Counted from the first letter of the stretch, positions 1-11,828 are shown. The stretch: 64,000 nt of DNA from Aquarana catesbeiana (GCF_042186555.1 NC_133326.1:433501069-433565068), one strand, 5' to 3'. Made by a program: numbers and translations. The notes: generated by a model not told the origin, from the letters alone.

Positions 1-669
1 CGTCCTTGCCAAATGTGTCGATCAGCCAGTTCTCAGTAAATGCCACAGGGTTCTTTCCCTCTGCCTTTTCAGGTATGCCCACTGCGCGGACATTGTTGTG
101 TCTTTGCCTGTTCTCCATGTCCTCTAAACGGGCTGAATGGCCAGTAATTACCGACTGCATGTGGCATATTTCCCTCTGCAGAGGTGACACATCATCCTCC
201 ACATTGCTAACTCTGTCCTTCAGGACAGCAGTGCGATCCCGTAGCTTCTGCATGTCCTGTCTGACTAGGTTCAGCTCCAGTTTAACCCCTTTAATCTCTG
301 TGGTTAGGGTAGTGATCGACTTGTTACAGGAGGTAACTGCTGCAAGAATATCTCTGAGGGTTGGTTCTGGGGCAGGGTTCTCCTGGCCTGGCATAGCTGT
401 GCTATTACAATCAGGGCCTGGTGTACTCACTGTGTCCCATGTGGAGGAGTTTGCAGCATCCTCCGGCCAGGCTTGTCCCTGTAATGCAGGGTTGGTGTCT
501 TGCTCCGCAGGGCCCAGGGGGGAGAAGGCGGTATGGAAGTTGTGCCTTTCCCCAGAGCGCCGCCGAACATCCTCATGGTTGATTCTTTAGCAGAGCGCTG
601 TGACTGGGCACCATCTTGGTCTCCATGCTTTGCTGCCTGCCAGGAATCTTTGCCCACCTTGCGGGACAT
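1..669 (-). pseudogene. L1-type LINE ORF1 protein, 5' part, frameshifted
   Basis: This is the start of an ORF1 RNA-binding protein of an L1/Tx1-type non-LTR retrotransposon, which in the family coats element RNA. The minus strand opens with a basic N-terminus starting at 669 (MSRKVGKDSW). That frame stops at 427. A second frame then carries a heptad-rich coiled coil (about 340-130) followed by NRQRHNNVRAVGIPE near 100-60. That motif is the typical entry into the ORF1 RRM domain. The rest lies beyond the window edge. The frame change between the N-terminus and the coiled coil shows the copy is dead. Domain identity is read directly from translation; assignment to L1 versus Tx1 is not resolved. 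Confidence 0.75.
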
Positions 670-850
670 GTCCGTGTGTCAGATCCCGGCGAAAATAGCA
701 CCGCTGGGTCGGGGACCGTTTGGGGACGATGCACAGATTGGGTGTATCAGGGTGTCCGGAACAGGATAAATGAGCGGAGTTTCGGCGGAGCTCTCACACT
801 GCACTGCCTACTCCATCAGCCGCAAGCCACGCCCCAACATCACTGCCTTT
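670..850 (-). other. Probable 5' UTR of the L1 element whose ORF1 starts at 669
   Basis: This G/C-richer stretch lies between the ORF1 start and the broken RT fragment of a different L1. It contains the CpG-bearing sequence typical of a LINE 5' UTR, and the abrupt change from RT coding to this sequence near 845-850 marks the 5' end of the second element. No promoter motif is proven. Confidence 0.45.
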
Positions 851-1545
851 AAAGAAGATGATGCGTCACCCAAAAAAAAAAGTGTATCATCAGCATATAA
901 AGCAATCTTATACTCTCCCAAGGATCTACGAAACCCAATAATAATAATCGATGATTTACGGATAAAAGCAGCCAATGGTTCTAGAGCCAAATCGAAAAGT
1001 AGAGATGATAATGGACATCCCTGTCTTGTTCCTCATTGTAATGAAAAAGGCGCAGATATTTGTCCATTTACCTGCACCCATGCCATCGGGATAGCATAAA
1101 GGAGTTTTATCCAGCTTATAAACTGGGTTCCAAAACCAAACTTTTCTAAGCAATGCCATAAATAATCCCATTCTATGCTATCAAAAGCTTTTGCCGCATC
1201 ATCGATAATATAGCTCTATTAGCCATAGTTTCAGTCGGAACCTGCAAATTAAGAAATAAGCGCCTAAAATTCACTGCAATAGATTTAATCGGAATAAAGC
1301 CAGATTGACCTATATGCACTATCTTAGATATTATGTTCGCCAATCTAATGGCTAACACTTTTGCCAACAGCTTCACATCTGATGTAAGTAGTGATATTGG
1401 GCGATATGATTCAGTGTTTTTAGGATTTTTATCTGTTTTTAACAAGACTATAATAACTGCTTCATTCATAGGGGGTGGAAGATGACCACATTCCAACACT
1501 TTATTAAATACCTCTAATAATTTAGGTAAAAAATTGGTTCCAAAA
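846..1545 (-). pseudogene. L1-type LINE ORF2 reverse transcriptase fragment
   Basis: This is a fragment of an L1 ORF2 reverse transcriptase, the enzyme that copies LINE RNA at the nicked target. In order on the minus strand are the fingers segment (LPPPMNEAVIIVLLK, then ESYRPISLLTSDVKLLAKVL, 1499-1350), QSGFIP near 1300, the GTRQGCPLSP-equivalent region (degraded, about 1030-1000) and the catalytic YADDTLFFLGD at about 905-875. At least two frameshifts separate these blocks. The fragment ends at about 846 against the 5' end of another L1 and at about 1545 against the 3' end of a third. The aspartate pair is intact but the reading frame is not. Confidence 0.85.
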
Positions 1546-1567
1546 ACCTTTTTTTTTGTTTACAAAA

Positions 1568-1575
1568 GTTTTATT
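1568..1575 (-). promoter_or_regulatory. Polyadenylation signal of the L1 copy
   Basis: AATAAA on the minus strand about 10-15 bases ahead of the A-run that ends the L1 insertion. Position and order match a LINE 3' end. Confidence 0.55.
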
Positions 1576-1899
1576 TGGAAGTTCAGACATACAGTTTCAA
1601 TGCAATGAAGGCAGTATCATTAAACAGTATAATGTGGTTTATGGATTATATAATAAATGGTAACAATCTCAGGAGTGTATTGGTAGAAGAGGATGTAGTA
1701 TATATAACACAAGAACAATTTAGAAGTTATTTAAAAGGTTAGAGCTAAGTATAACATAAGAGTTGGAAGTACCGGTGTTGCTATATACAACTAAATGACC
1801 AGAGGATGTATTGTGTAAGCAGGTAATTATGGTAAGATCCAATAATTCCATTTTTTATTGAAAATGTGTAAACTATCATGTAGGGTGTGATGGATTCTC

Positions 1900-4723
1900 T
1901 CAGACAGTTTGAGCATTTCCATCCTTGACAGGACCTGTGGCCATGATAGGTTGTTTGTTCTCCAATTGAATGCAATCATCTATTGAATAAATTGAGCTGA
2001 ATAATAAATGGAGTAGTCTATTACGCGATATTGGTATATTTGGTACATTAGCATATAAAAGGCATGTTTGTGGGATGAGAAGCACATTCTGTTTGGATGA
2101 CTCCTCAATTCTGGCGGCAGCAGCCTGCCAAATTGGTCCAAGATGTTTACAGCTCCAGAAAGTGTGAAAGAAAGTACCAAGTTCAGGACATCCCCTAAAA
2201 CAATTAGAGGAGGCTGCAGGGTAGGAGTGGATTTTTGAGGAAGTCATATACCACCTAGAAAACAGCTTCACTGGGGATTCTCTGAATGAGATTGCTCTGT
2301 TACGCTTACGGAGGTTATCTATCATGGTATTCCACAAATCTGTGATAAAGGAGCAATCTAATTCAGCCTCCCAGTGCAGCATCGATTCTGTTTTTTCAGG
2401 CATAGTGAGGTAGTTTAGGTATCTGTAGAATTAGAGATTAGGCCTCTAAATCTCGAAGAGTTTATGCATATTTGTTCAAAAAAAGTGTTTGGAGTGTGGA
2501 TAGATAATAAATAATGTTCTGAGAAAAAATGTTTGATTTGTGAGTAACGGGAAACTCTGAGAGGGGCAAATTGTATTTAGACTGAAGAGTGGTAAAGGAA
2601 GGGAATTTTGATTTAATGATTAAAGATCCTAATGTAGTCAGGTTATTTTTAATCCAGAGTGAAAATAGGTTGTTGTTGTATGCTTGCATAAATCTAGAGT
2701 CTACTAGGTATGAAGCTAGTGGTGGAACACCTGAAGATAATTTATTGGTATCTTTGATCTTTAGCCATAATTGGAGGAATTGAGCAACTATTATTTTGAG
2801 TTTAATGATTGTGCGGTGAGAATTCAGACCGGACCATAAGATGCCCTGTAAGTGCAGTGAGGAGATTGAGATAGATTCAAATATTTTCCAGGGGATATTA
2901 TGGATAGGGGAGAACCATTGGAATAGTTATATAAGTCTGGCTGCAAGAAAGTAGTGCCAGAGGTTTGGGAGACCAAGTCCTCCATTAATTTGTGGTCTAT
3001 GCATGAGAGAATAGCTACATCTGGGTTTTTTATTTGACCAAATAAATGTCTTAATTTCTCTTTGGAGGGATTCTATTCTGGTTTTGGGGACATTGATAGG
3101 GAGGACTCTAATGTAATATAGAAGTTTGGGAACAATTGACATCTTAATGGCACAGATTCTTCCAAGGAAAGATGTGGTAAGAGGACCATATTTTAAGTAA
3201 AGAGCAAATATGAGAAAAGAGCGGGGTATGAGTGGGTCTGATAAGAATAGGAGAGTGTCATCTGCATATAAGCTTAATTTAAATTCATTGAGGCCTTTAG
3301 TATATCCTTTTATAATACTATTGTTTCCTAATGCATTTGCCAGGGGTTCAATTGCGAACGCAAATAAAAATGGGGATAGAGGGCATCCTTGCCTGGTACC
3401 TCTGCTTAAGGGGAAGAATTCTGAGTTGTTACCTGGTATTTTGATTCTAGTTTGTGGGGAATGGTATAGAGCGTTGAAGCTGTGTAGGAATTTATCTGAA
3501 ATACCCTATTTAGGGAGTAGATGATTGAGGTAAGACCAGTTCACACTATCAAATTCTTTGTGAATGTCTAGGCTGAGAAGACAGACCGGTCGTGAGTGAA
3601 GATTGGCATCTTGAATGATGTTTGTGACTAATCTAATGTTATCTACTATTTGGTGGCCTGGGATGAAGCCGGTTTGGTCTGTGTGAATAAGGTTTGTGAT
3701 CACTGCAGCAAGTCTGTCAGCTAACATTCTGCCAAAGATTTTAGGATCATTATTTAGGACTGAGATGAGGCGAAAGTTTTGTGGGAGGCAATGTTCTTTG
3801 AGTGGTTTTGGTATTAGAGATAGGTTGACCAGGGGCATTTCTTCAGGGAAGTGATTACCTTGTAGGATGGGGTTAAATAACTTGGTTAGTTTGGGTGCTA
3901 AGAGGGGTGCACATTTTTTATAGTAAGATGAGGTAAAACCATCAGGTCCTGGGGCAGTGGATGTTTTAAGAGACTTGATTATATTTATTATTTCTAGGTC
4001 TATGGGGGGAACATTAAGGGAATTAATTTGATGAGCTTTTTTGCAAACATGGCAGAAGTAGAGTTTCCATGTAGCAAAAATTTAGCTTTAGAAAATCTAA
4101 GCGCTTTTTCGGTGTTGGCTGATAACATAGAGTCTAAAGCTTGGCGTTTAGATTGTATTTGTTGGTTCAATTCTTGGGAGGGTGAATGATTTCATTTTTT
4201 TTATAGATAATCTATGTCCCTGGTAAGACATTTAATTTCAGTGAGTCTGTCTTTGTTTGTAGCTGCTGCTATGCTGATTAGATGTCCTCCCAAAACAGCT
4301 TTGTGTGCTGACCAAAGTGAGGTAGGGAGTATTTTGCCTGTTGAGTTGTCAGTGAAATAATTCTTTATGTGGGTATTTGGATATTGGTGGGGTCTGTTAG
4401 AAGGGAGTCACTTAAGCGCCAATTAAAAGGAGTTGGAGCCAAACCGATGTGGGAGGTGTAAAGGAAACTATGTTGTGATCTGACCATGGGCATGGGTGGA
4501 TATGTGCTTTGGATAAGTTTGCTAGCAATATTGGTGTGCAAAAAATGTAATCTAACCAGGCATAGCAATCGTGTGGGTGTGAATAATGGGTATATGCTTT
4601 TATACCCATGTTGTGGGCTCTCCACAAATCTATTAGTTTGCTAAGAGAGCGGTTCATTGATTTAGAGAAGGATTTTGATGAACGGACTACTCTTCTTCTG
4701 TTAAGAGCGGGGTGTGCTGCCAT
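1900..4723 (-). pseudogene. L1-type ORF2 (endonuclease, RT, C-terminal domain), multiply frameshifted
   Basis: The APE-type endonuclease C-terminal end is visible at 4723-4412 (DYIFCTPI and the WSDHN motif). RT fingers occur at 3838-3506 (FRLISVLNNDPKIFGRMLA, QTGFIPG, then LSLDIHKEFDSVNW, where the conserved KAFDS is degraded). The catalytic YADDTLLFLSDP lies around 3265-3230. The thumb is at 3142-2927 (GGLGLPNL). The Cys-rich C-terminal region is at 2403-1900 (CFRGCPELGTFFHTFWSC). The blocks are in correct order and about the right spacing for one element, but separated by stops and frameshifts. The catalytic Asp pair is retained. The copy is a pseudogene; the 5' truncation removes the endonuclease active-site half. 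Confidence 0.85.
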
Positions 4724-4747
4724 ATTGAAGTCTCAATATGTATTATA

Positions 4748-4967
4748 CAGTGGGGACGGAAAGTATTCAGACCCCCTTAAATTTTTCACTCTTTGTTATA
4801 TTGCAGCCATTTGCTAAAATCATTTAAGTTGTTTTTTTTTCCTCATTAATGTACACACAGCACCCCATATTGACCGAAAAACACAGAATTGTTGACATTT
4901 TTGCAGATTTATTAAAAAAGAAAAACTGAAATATCACATGGTCCTAAGTATTCAGACCCTTTGCTCA
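4748..4967 (+). repeat. Left inverted repeat of Tc1-like A1 (IR/DR)
   Basis: An outer transposase-site-like motif (AGTATTCAGACCCCC) at the tip is repeated inside as AGTATTCAGACCCTTTGC near 4948-4966. The arrangement mirrors the right arm at 6157-6373. Confidence 0.85.
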
Positions 4968-4977
4968 GTATTTAGTA

Positions 4978-5998
4978 GAAGCACCCTTTTGATCTAATAC
5001 AGCCATGAGTCTTTTTGGGAAAAATGCAACAAGTTTTTCACACCTGGATTTGGGGATCTTCTACCATTCCTCCTTGCATATCCTCTCCTGTTCTGTCAGG
5101 TTGGATGGTAAACGTTGGTGGACAGCCATTTTTAGGTCTCTCCAGAGATGCTCGATTGGGTTTAAGTCAGGGCTCTGGCTGGGCCATTCAAGAACAGTCA
5201 CGGAGTTGTTGCAAAGCCACTCCTTCCTTGTTTTAGCTGTGTGCTTAGGGTCATTGTCTTGTTTGAAGGTAAACCTTCGGCCCAGTCTGAGGTCCTGAGC
5301 ACTCTGGAGAAGGTTTTCGTCCAGGATATCCCTGTACTTAGCCGCATTCATCTTTCCCTCGATTGCAACCGGTCGTCCTGTCCCTGCAGCTGAAAAATAC
5401 CCCCACAGCATGATGCTGTCACCACCATGTTTCACTGTTGGGACTGTATTGGACAGGTGATGAGCAGTGCCTGGTTTTCTCCACACATACCGCTTAGAAT
5501 TAAGGCCAAAAAGTTCTATCTTGGTCTCATCAGACCAGAGAATCTTATTTCTCACCATCTTGGAGTCCTTCGGGTGTTTTTTTTAGCCAACTCCATACGG
5601 GCTTTCATGTGTCTTGCACTGAGGAGAGGCTTCTCTGCCATAAAGCCCCGACTGGTGGAGGGCTGCAGTGATGGTTGACCTTCTACAACTTTCTCCCATC
5701 TCCCAACTGCATCTCCGGAGCTCAGCCACAGTGATCTTTCGGTTCTTCTTTACCTCTCTCACCAAGCTCTTCTCCCCCGATAGCTCAGTTTGGCCAAACG
5801 GCCAGCTCTAGGAAGGGTTCTGGTTGTCTGAAACATCTTCCATTTAAGGATTATGGAGGCCACTGTGCTTTTAGGAACCTTAAGTGCAGCAAAAATGTTT
5901 TTGTAACCTTGGCCAGATCTGTGCCTTGCTACAATTCTGTCTCTGAGCTCTTCAGGCAGTTCTTTGACCTCATGATTCTCATTTGCTCTGACATGCAC
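4978..5998 (-). pseudogene. Tc1-like DDE transposase, frameshifted (copy A1)
   Basis: The cut-and-paste transposase binds the element ends with paired HTH domains and cuts with a DD34E active site. The start at 5998 is chosen because the HTH region follows quickly (ELPEELRDRIVARH, then GYKNIFAALKVPKSTV). The second HTH half is at 5765-5583. The catalytic core is at 5558-5061: LWSDETKIELFG (first Asp), FKQDNDPKHTAK (second Asp) and SPDLNPIEHLWRDL (Glu). The three segments are in different frames, and the core ends with a premature stop after CKEEW, so the protein is broken although all three catalytic residues remain. Plus-strand ORFs here are antisense shadows. Confidence 0.93.
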
Positions 5999-6156
5999 TG
6001 CGAGCTGTAAGGTCTTATATAGACAGGTGTGTGGCTTTCCTAATCAAGTCCAATCAGTATAATCAAACACAGCTGGACTCAAATGAAGGTGTAGAACGAT
6101 CTCAAGGATGATCAGAAGAAATGGACAGCACCTGAGTTAAATATATGAGTGTCACA

Positions 6157-6373
6157 GCAAAGGGTCTGAATACTTAGGACCATGTGATATTTCAGTTTTT
6201 TTCTTTTTTAATAAATCTGCAAAAATGTCAACAATTCTGTGTTTTTCTGTCAATATGGGGTGCTGTGTGTACATTAATGAGGAAAAAAATGAACTTAAAT
6301 GATTTTAGCAAATGGCTGCAATATAACAGAGTGCAAAAATTTAAGGAGGTCTGAATACTTTCCGTCCCCACTG
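6157..6373 (-). repeat. Right inverted repeat of Tc1-like A1 (IR/DR)
   Basis: Inverse of 4748-4967, with the inner repeat (GGTCTGAATACTTAGGACC) and outer repeat (GGTCTGAATACTTTCCG) both present. Confidence 0.85.
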
Positions 6374-6378
6374 TGTGT

Positions 6379-6380
<2 letters not shown>

Positions 6381-6420
<40 letters not shown>
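6381..6420. repeat. (TA)n microsatellite
   Basis: About 19 uninterrupted TA units between the right end of Tc1-like A1 and the 3' terminus of a PLE. It produces false YIYIYI reading frames on both strands. Confidence 0.95.
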
Positions 6421-6423
<3 letters not shown>

Positions 6424-9400
6424 CATGTAAGAATAAAGTTCCAAAGGTTGCTGCACTTAAAAATTTGTTGCTTTATTCCATCAAATCTTTGGAAAAAGAT
6501 TACAAAGTTAGTAGAATCATTCCAGACAAAATCTTTGCAATCATCTGTCAAAGATTACGTTTTGGGGTGATTTGTTTGCGCCTTTCCTTAGATCAGTCAG
6601 AAACAGCTGAAGGTTTTCACCACAATCATCTGTTTTATATGTGTTTCACAAGCATCATCACACATGGAATCAATATAGTTAATCTCAGTTTCTATCCAAT
6701 CAATGTTACTGAATACTAATCTTATACCATAGACACAGAAAATAGCTAATCGCATGGTCGATAATCTCAATATCTCATTGTCATTCTGAGATTCATCCTA
6801 TTTTCAGATCTGAAAGACATATATATGCATAAAAAGATATATATCGTCAGTAAATAGATGTAAAAATCTGTTCAATCACAACACAGAACCAATAACCTAT
6901 TAAATAAACAAATAAAGATCTAAATCCACGTTTAAACCGTGTGGGGCAATTGTATTAAAAAAATTGATCCAGTGTACCTCTCTTTTTCTGAGGGTTAAAC
7001 CACGATTCCCCCCCTTCTGTTTCTTTCAATCCCCTCCAGGACCATATATTTCAAGTGTAACACACTATGTCCAAATTCAACAAAATGTCTAGTAAGTGGT
7101 AGCTGTATTAATTTATCCCTAATGGAATATTTGTGTCTTGCGATTCTATCCTTCACTTTCTGTGTAGTTTCACCAATGTAGACCAATCCACATGTGTGAA
7201 AAATTTACCCTTGATCATGAAGTTACATTGAATGCATGATAAACAGGGATATGAACCTAGATTTTTTGGTGGTGTTGATGAAAATTGATCAGATCTAATT
7301 AATTGATCGCATATCGTTCTACCCTTCCTATAAGATGACCTAGGAGGACACCAGAACTCCTGAACCATAGGATAACTGGTTCTGAGTAGGTTCCAATGTT
7401 TGTTAATTATTTTAGAAATTCTGTGTGAAAAAGGATGATATTGCATAGTAAAGGGAATTCGTTTGATCAATTTTTTTTTTTTTGGGTCCTAATACTATCC
7501 ATACTGGACCGTTCCTTTTTAGCCAAGGCTTCAGGATATTTTCTATCAATCAATTTTGTCTCCATCTCATCAAGCCTCTGACTACAGCGCAGCGGATCGC
7601 TAACTATCTGCTGAACCCTCATCAGCTGACTCCTTGGGATGGATGCAAAGACATTAGTTGGATGAAAACTATTAAAATGTAATAGTTGATTACGATCAGT
7701 AGTTTTCACATAAAGATCACTTGTAATTGTCATATTTTCAAGTTTTTACATAGTATCGAGAAACGAGATTTGAGTAGTACCCATTTCAATATTAAATTTT
7801 TGATGCTGGGAACAAGATGGTTAATATATTTATCAAATAAGAAAAGGGTATCCATGTCCCCATCCCATACAGCAAAAATGTCGTCCACAAATCTATACCA
7901 TCCCTGGCAGTGTTTAAGGAACACATTATTAACAAATATATAAGATGTTTCTATCATATTCACAAATGAATTTGCATATGGGTGTGCGACATTAGAACCC
8001 ATCGATGCACCTTTCTGTTATAAATAATGAGTATTTTTAAAAAGGAAATAGTTCTCTTCAAGTACAATTTTGAGTAAATCCAATAAAAACTCAATATGCT
8101 GTGTTTTATATATACCAGACTGGATCAGCAGCCGCCTACAAGCCTCTATCCCAAGTTCATGTGGAACTACTGTATAGACTAGAGACGTCCCATGATATCA
8201 GAATGGAATCGGCCGACAGTCTAATATCCTGAATTTTAGATAAGAAATCAGATGTGTCTTTTATATAGGATTTTGTGTTCAACAATAGCGGTGTTAAACA
8301 TTTATCAAGATACTGCGCTAAATGAGCTGTGACCGATTCCATCCCAAATACAATGGGATGTCCCGGGGGATTGACGGGATCCTTATGGATCTTTGGTAAA
8401 ACGTATATCACCGGTGTAATAGGATGTTCAGAAATTAAAGAATCCACGCTTTCATTATCTATGATATTGTTTTTTAATGCAGTGGTCAAAATATCCTTAA
8501 TTCTTTTTTGTACCCTAAAAACTGGGCATGTGTCTAGTTTTCTATAAGTGTTAGTGTCCCCAAGCTGTTTCATCACCTCTAGCTCATATTTTGCGGTGTC
8601 CATTACTACAATAGCACCCCCTTTGTCGGCCGGTTTGATAGTTATATCGCGCCGTGCCGACAAGGAGTTTAACGCCATTACCTCATCTTTATTTAAATTG
8701 TTTGGTGTATGGTCTTTTTTAGTTTTAATCACTAAAAAAATGTTTTATGCCATTATCCACCTTTTCAATGTACACCGCAACTGCAGAGCATGATGTAGGT
8801 GGGACCTTAACATTTTTTGGTTTTAATCCCATATTTTTAGTAGACAACGGTAAATATTCCTTAGATGTAGCTATAGGTAAACCAGAATAGTAAGCTTTAA
8901 ACCTTAATTGCCTATAAAACCTATAAAGGTCAAAACAAAGACATTCATTTTCTCTTTGGGACAAAAACCTAATCCCTTATTTAGCACATTCAGTTCAGTC
9001 TCAGTTAAAGTAATTGAAGAAATATTATGTACCACATCATTTTTCACCGTCTCTGGCGATTTTGACGTCTGGTGGTTACACCGCTGGCTATATCTTTTTT
9101 TTGTTCTACCTCCCCTCTTGGTCCGGATTTGGTTGTACTTGCAGGTAAAAAAGTAGTGGATACATTGGTTGATCTACCATCTTCTTCTTGATGGTAGAAG
9201 AAGATGAATTAATAAACTGTTTCCGTTGTCCTTTCTTATAAGATTTGGTGCGATAATAGTTAAGATCAGACCAATTATAAACTCAATCATTATTATAGTC
9301 CTCACGGTCACGTTCAAGTTTTGTTCATTTACGAAGCTGGATATTTCTGCGAAAACTCTCCAATTTCTCATTATTCGCTTTTTTGAAATCCAATAGTTTC

Positions 9401-9930
9401 TCTTGATTGGAGCATTGCTCTAGTTGTTTCTCCAACTCCAAAATCTCCTGTTGTATGGTCACCTTTCCTGTTTTAGGAACTGTACCGTAAGTGTCATAAT
9501 ATCAAATGAACAAATGTTCAAAATCTATGCAAATTTGTTTTTAAAGTCCATATTTTGGGAAAACAGGGTTGGAATTAATCGGACTCTCAATCCCCTACGT
9601 ATCATCTGCATTTTATAATATTCAATGTTACCTCATGTAGTTCCATTGTAATAGCCCTTTGGGTAAGCTTTTCCATTTTTCTAGTCAGCTGTATTGCAGA
9701 TGACTGGGTTAGAAAGTCCCTGGATCCTGTTGTCTCAGTAAAAATCCTTGAAGCGTCAGCTTCTGTAAAAGAGTATGAGCCCCGCTTGTAGCCATTTCTG
9801 TGACAATTCCAAAAGAATTTGCTGGTGCTCGTTCCCAAGGGAAATATACAGGTGGAAGTGTAGAGGAGAACCGCACACAGCTTTCAATCTAGTGCCAGCA
9901 AACAAGGTCCTCCCACAGACCTTGTATATA
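6421..9930 (-). mobile_element. Penelope-like retroelement (PLE 1), decayed
   Basis: This minus-strand PLE has its 5' end near 9930 and its 3' end at 6428 (GGAACTTTATTCTT). Coding remnants show the PLE-specific RT followed by a GIY-YIG endonuclease, the pair that defines the class. The 3' non-coding region, about 570 bp, is present again at 9931-10502 and inverted at 11132-11700. This head-to-tail and inverted duplication is the usual pseudo-LTR organisation of PLEs. A hammerhead-like motif lies in the 3' region near 6550-6600. No clear target duplication could be assigned. Confidence 0.85.
6950..9838 (-). pseudogene. PLE reverse transcriptase / GIY-YIG endonuclease (PLE 1)
   Basis: N-terminal pieces are at 9838-9602 and 8964-8725. 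The RT fingers are at 8732-8157: ITIKPADKGGAIVVMD, VIYVLPKIHKDPVNPPGHPI, and SWDVSSLYS for the first catalytic Asp. FVDDIFAVWDGD near 7905-7870 is the YxDD-equivalent. The thumb and a Cys/His cluster follow (HPFSHRISKIINKHWNLL, then SYPCLSCIQCNFMIKG). The GIY-YIG nuclease is at about 7230-6990 (LVYIGETTQKVKDRIARHK with downstream His). The blocks sit in at least five frames, so the protein is dead. Product role (target-primed reverse transcription using a GIY-YIG nick) is known for the family, not shown here. Confidence 0.88.
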
Positions 9931-10502
9931 TAAGAATAAAGTTCCAAAGGTCGCTGCACTTAAAAATTTGTTGCTTTATTCCATCAAACAAATCTTTGGA
10001 AAAAGATTACAAAGTAAGTAGAATCATTCCAGAAAAAATCGTTCCAATCATCTGTTCAGACAAAGATTACGTTTTCGGGCTGATTTGTTTGCGCCCTTCC
10101 TTAGATCAGTCAGAACACATCTGAAGGTTTTCACCACAATCATCTGTTTTATATGTGTTTCACAAGCATCATCACACATGGCATCAATATGGTTAATCAA
10201 TCTCAGTTTCTATCCAATCAATGTTACTGAATACTAATTTTATACCATAGACACAGAAAATAGCTAATCGCACGGCCGATAATCTCAATATCTTATTGTC
10301 ATTCTGCGATTCATCCTATTTTCAGATCTGAAAGACATATATAAGCATAAAAAGATATATATCTTCAATAAATAGATGTAAAAATCTGTTCAATCACAAC
10401 ACAAAACCAATAACCTATTAAATAAACAAATAAAGATCTAAATCCACGTTTAAACTGTGTGGGGCAATCGTATTCAAAAAATTGATCCAGTGTACCTCTC
10501 TT
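9931..10502 (-). mobile_element. PLE 3'-end fragment placed head-to-tail with PLE 1
   Basis: This stretch repeats the 3' non-coding end of PLE 1 in the same orientation, immediately upstream of PLE 1's 5' end: GAATAAAGTTCCAAAGG at 9934 matches 6431. It is also the left arm of a large palindrome (9860-10502 against 11132-11777). A hammerhead-like stretch is repeated near 10050-10110. No coding capacity. Confidence 0.8.
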
Positions 10503-11774
10503 ATTGGTTCTGTGCTGTGATTAAAAAGGAACAGTCCAGTATGGATAGTATTAGGACTCCCAAAAAATTGATCAAACAAATTCTCTTTATTATGCAATAT
10601 CATCCTTTTTCACATAGAATTTCTAAAATAATTAACAAACATTGGAACCTACTCAGAACCAGTTATCCTATGGTTCAGGAGTTCTGGTGTCATCCTGTGT
10701 CATCTTATAGGAAGGGTAGAACGATACGCGATTGATTAATTAGATCTGATCAATTTTCATCAACAACACCAAAAACATCTAGGTTCATATCCCTGTTTAT
10801 CATGCATTCAATGTAACTCCATGATCAAGGGTAAATTTTTCACACACCCCCATAAAGGGTTCAATATTCCTATTAGGGGACACTATATATGTCAGTCATC
10901 ATTTGTAGTATATGCCATCAAATGTCCATGTGGATTGGTCTACATTGGTGAAACTACACAGAAAGTGAAGAATAGAATTGCAAGACACAAATATTCCATA
11001 TAAATTAATACAGCTACCACTTACTAGACATTTTGTTGAATTTGGACATGGTGTGTTACACTTGAAATATATGGTCCTGGAGGGGATTGAAAGAAACAGA
11101 AGAGGGGGGATCGTGGATTAACCCTCAGAAAAAGAGAGGTGCACTGGATCAATTTTTTAAATACGATTGCCCCACACAGTTTAAACGTGGATTTGGATCT
11201 TTATTTGTTTATTTAATAGGTTATTGGTTCTGTGTTGTGATTGAACAGATTTTTACATCTATTTATTGAAGATGTATATCTTTTTATGCATATATATGTC
11301 TTTCTGATCTGAAAATAGGATGAATCGCAGAATGACAATGAGATAGTGAGATTATCGGTCCTTGCGATTAGCTATTTTGTGTCTATGGTATAAGATTAGT
11401 ATTCAGTAACATTGATTGGATAGAAACTGAGATTGATTAACCATATTGATTCCATGTGTGATGATGCTTGTGAAACACATATAAAACAGATGATTGTGGT
11501 GAAAACCTTCAGATGTGTTCTGACTGATCTAAGGAAGGGCGCAAACAAATCGTCCCGAAACGTAATCTTTGTCTGAACAGATGACTGTAACGATTTTGTC
11601 TGGAATAATTCTACTTGCTTTGTAATCTTTTTCCAAAGATTTGATGGAATAAAGCAACACATTTTTAAGTGCAGCAAACTTTGGAACTTTATTCTTATAT
11701 ATACAAGGTCGGTGGGAGGACATGTTTGCTGGCACTAGATTGAAAGCTGTATGCGGTCCTCCTCTACACTTCAA

Positions 11775-11777
<3 letters not shown>
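10503..11777 (+). mobile_element. Inverted partial PLE copy (C-terminal coding plus 3' end)
   Basis: Plus-strand PLE piece. The coding remnant at 10503-11000 has the thumb region (PFSHRISKIINKHWNLL) and a GIY-YIG start (LVYIGETTQKVKNRIARHK). It is followed by the 3' non-coding region ending in GGAACTTTATTCTT near 11694. Directly after it comes about 80 bp matching the PLE 5' end (CTGGCACTAGATTGAAAGCT), so a 3'-to-5' tandem junction exists here too, cut off by a (TA)n run. The right part pairs with 9860-10502 as an inverted repeat. Confidence 0.82.
11521..11567 (+). ncRNA. Hammerhead-like motif in inverted PLE end
   Basis: CTGATCTAAGGAAGGGCGCA...CGTCCCGAAACG, a degenerate core (CTGATCT for CTGATGA) with GGG/CCC pairing before GAAAC. 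The same sequence occurs on the minus strand in the PLE ends near 6555-6600 and 10060-10110. Confidence 0.35.

Positions 11778-11825
<48 letters not shown>
11777..11825. repeat. (TA)n microsatellite
   Basis: About 24 TA units joining the truncated PLE 5' end to 130 bases of unassigned sequence. Confidence 0.95.

Positions 11826-11828
<3 letters not shown>

Larger units (their letters stand above)
1546..4745 (-). mobile_element. 5'-truncated L1-type LINE with poly(A) end
   Basis: This is a minus-strand L1/Tx1-type element lacking ORF1 and the start of ORF2. Its 3' end is marked by a T-run at about 1550-1558 on the plus strand, which is the poly(A) tail in reverse, with an AATAAA signal just inside. 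It stops at the TA target of a Tc1-like transposon at 4746. The upstream part of the element is not seen on the far side of that transposon, so it was lost or was never copied. It appears to have landed in the older L1 fragment at 846-1545. Confidence 0.8.
4748..6373 (-). mobile_element. Tc1-like transposon copy A1, both ends present
   Basis: This is a complete-length (1626 bp) Tc1/mariner element bounded by CAGTGGGGACGG and its inverse CCGTCCCCACTG. TA lies at 4746-4747 on the left; the right flank reads TG, probably a mutated TA. The inverted repeats are about 215 bp long (4748-4967 and 6157-6373). Each carries an outer and an inner copy of AGTATTCAGACCC, so it is of the IR/DR type seen in Sleeping Beauty-like transposons. 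Transposase lies on the minus strand. A second copy (A2) is at 61155-62788. The right end abuts a (TA)n run, which offers many TA targets. Confidence 0.95.

Noticed and set aside
6..590. 194-codon plus-strand open frame at the window start
   Set aside because: It is antisense to the L1 ORF1 coiled coil and RRM start, which carries recognisable motifs on the minus strand.
5005..5298. Plus-strand ORFs across Tc1-like A1, C1, C2 and D
   Set aside because: All are antisense to transposase coding with DDE motifs on the other strand.
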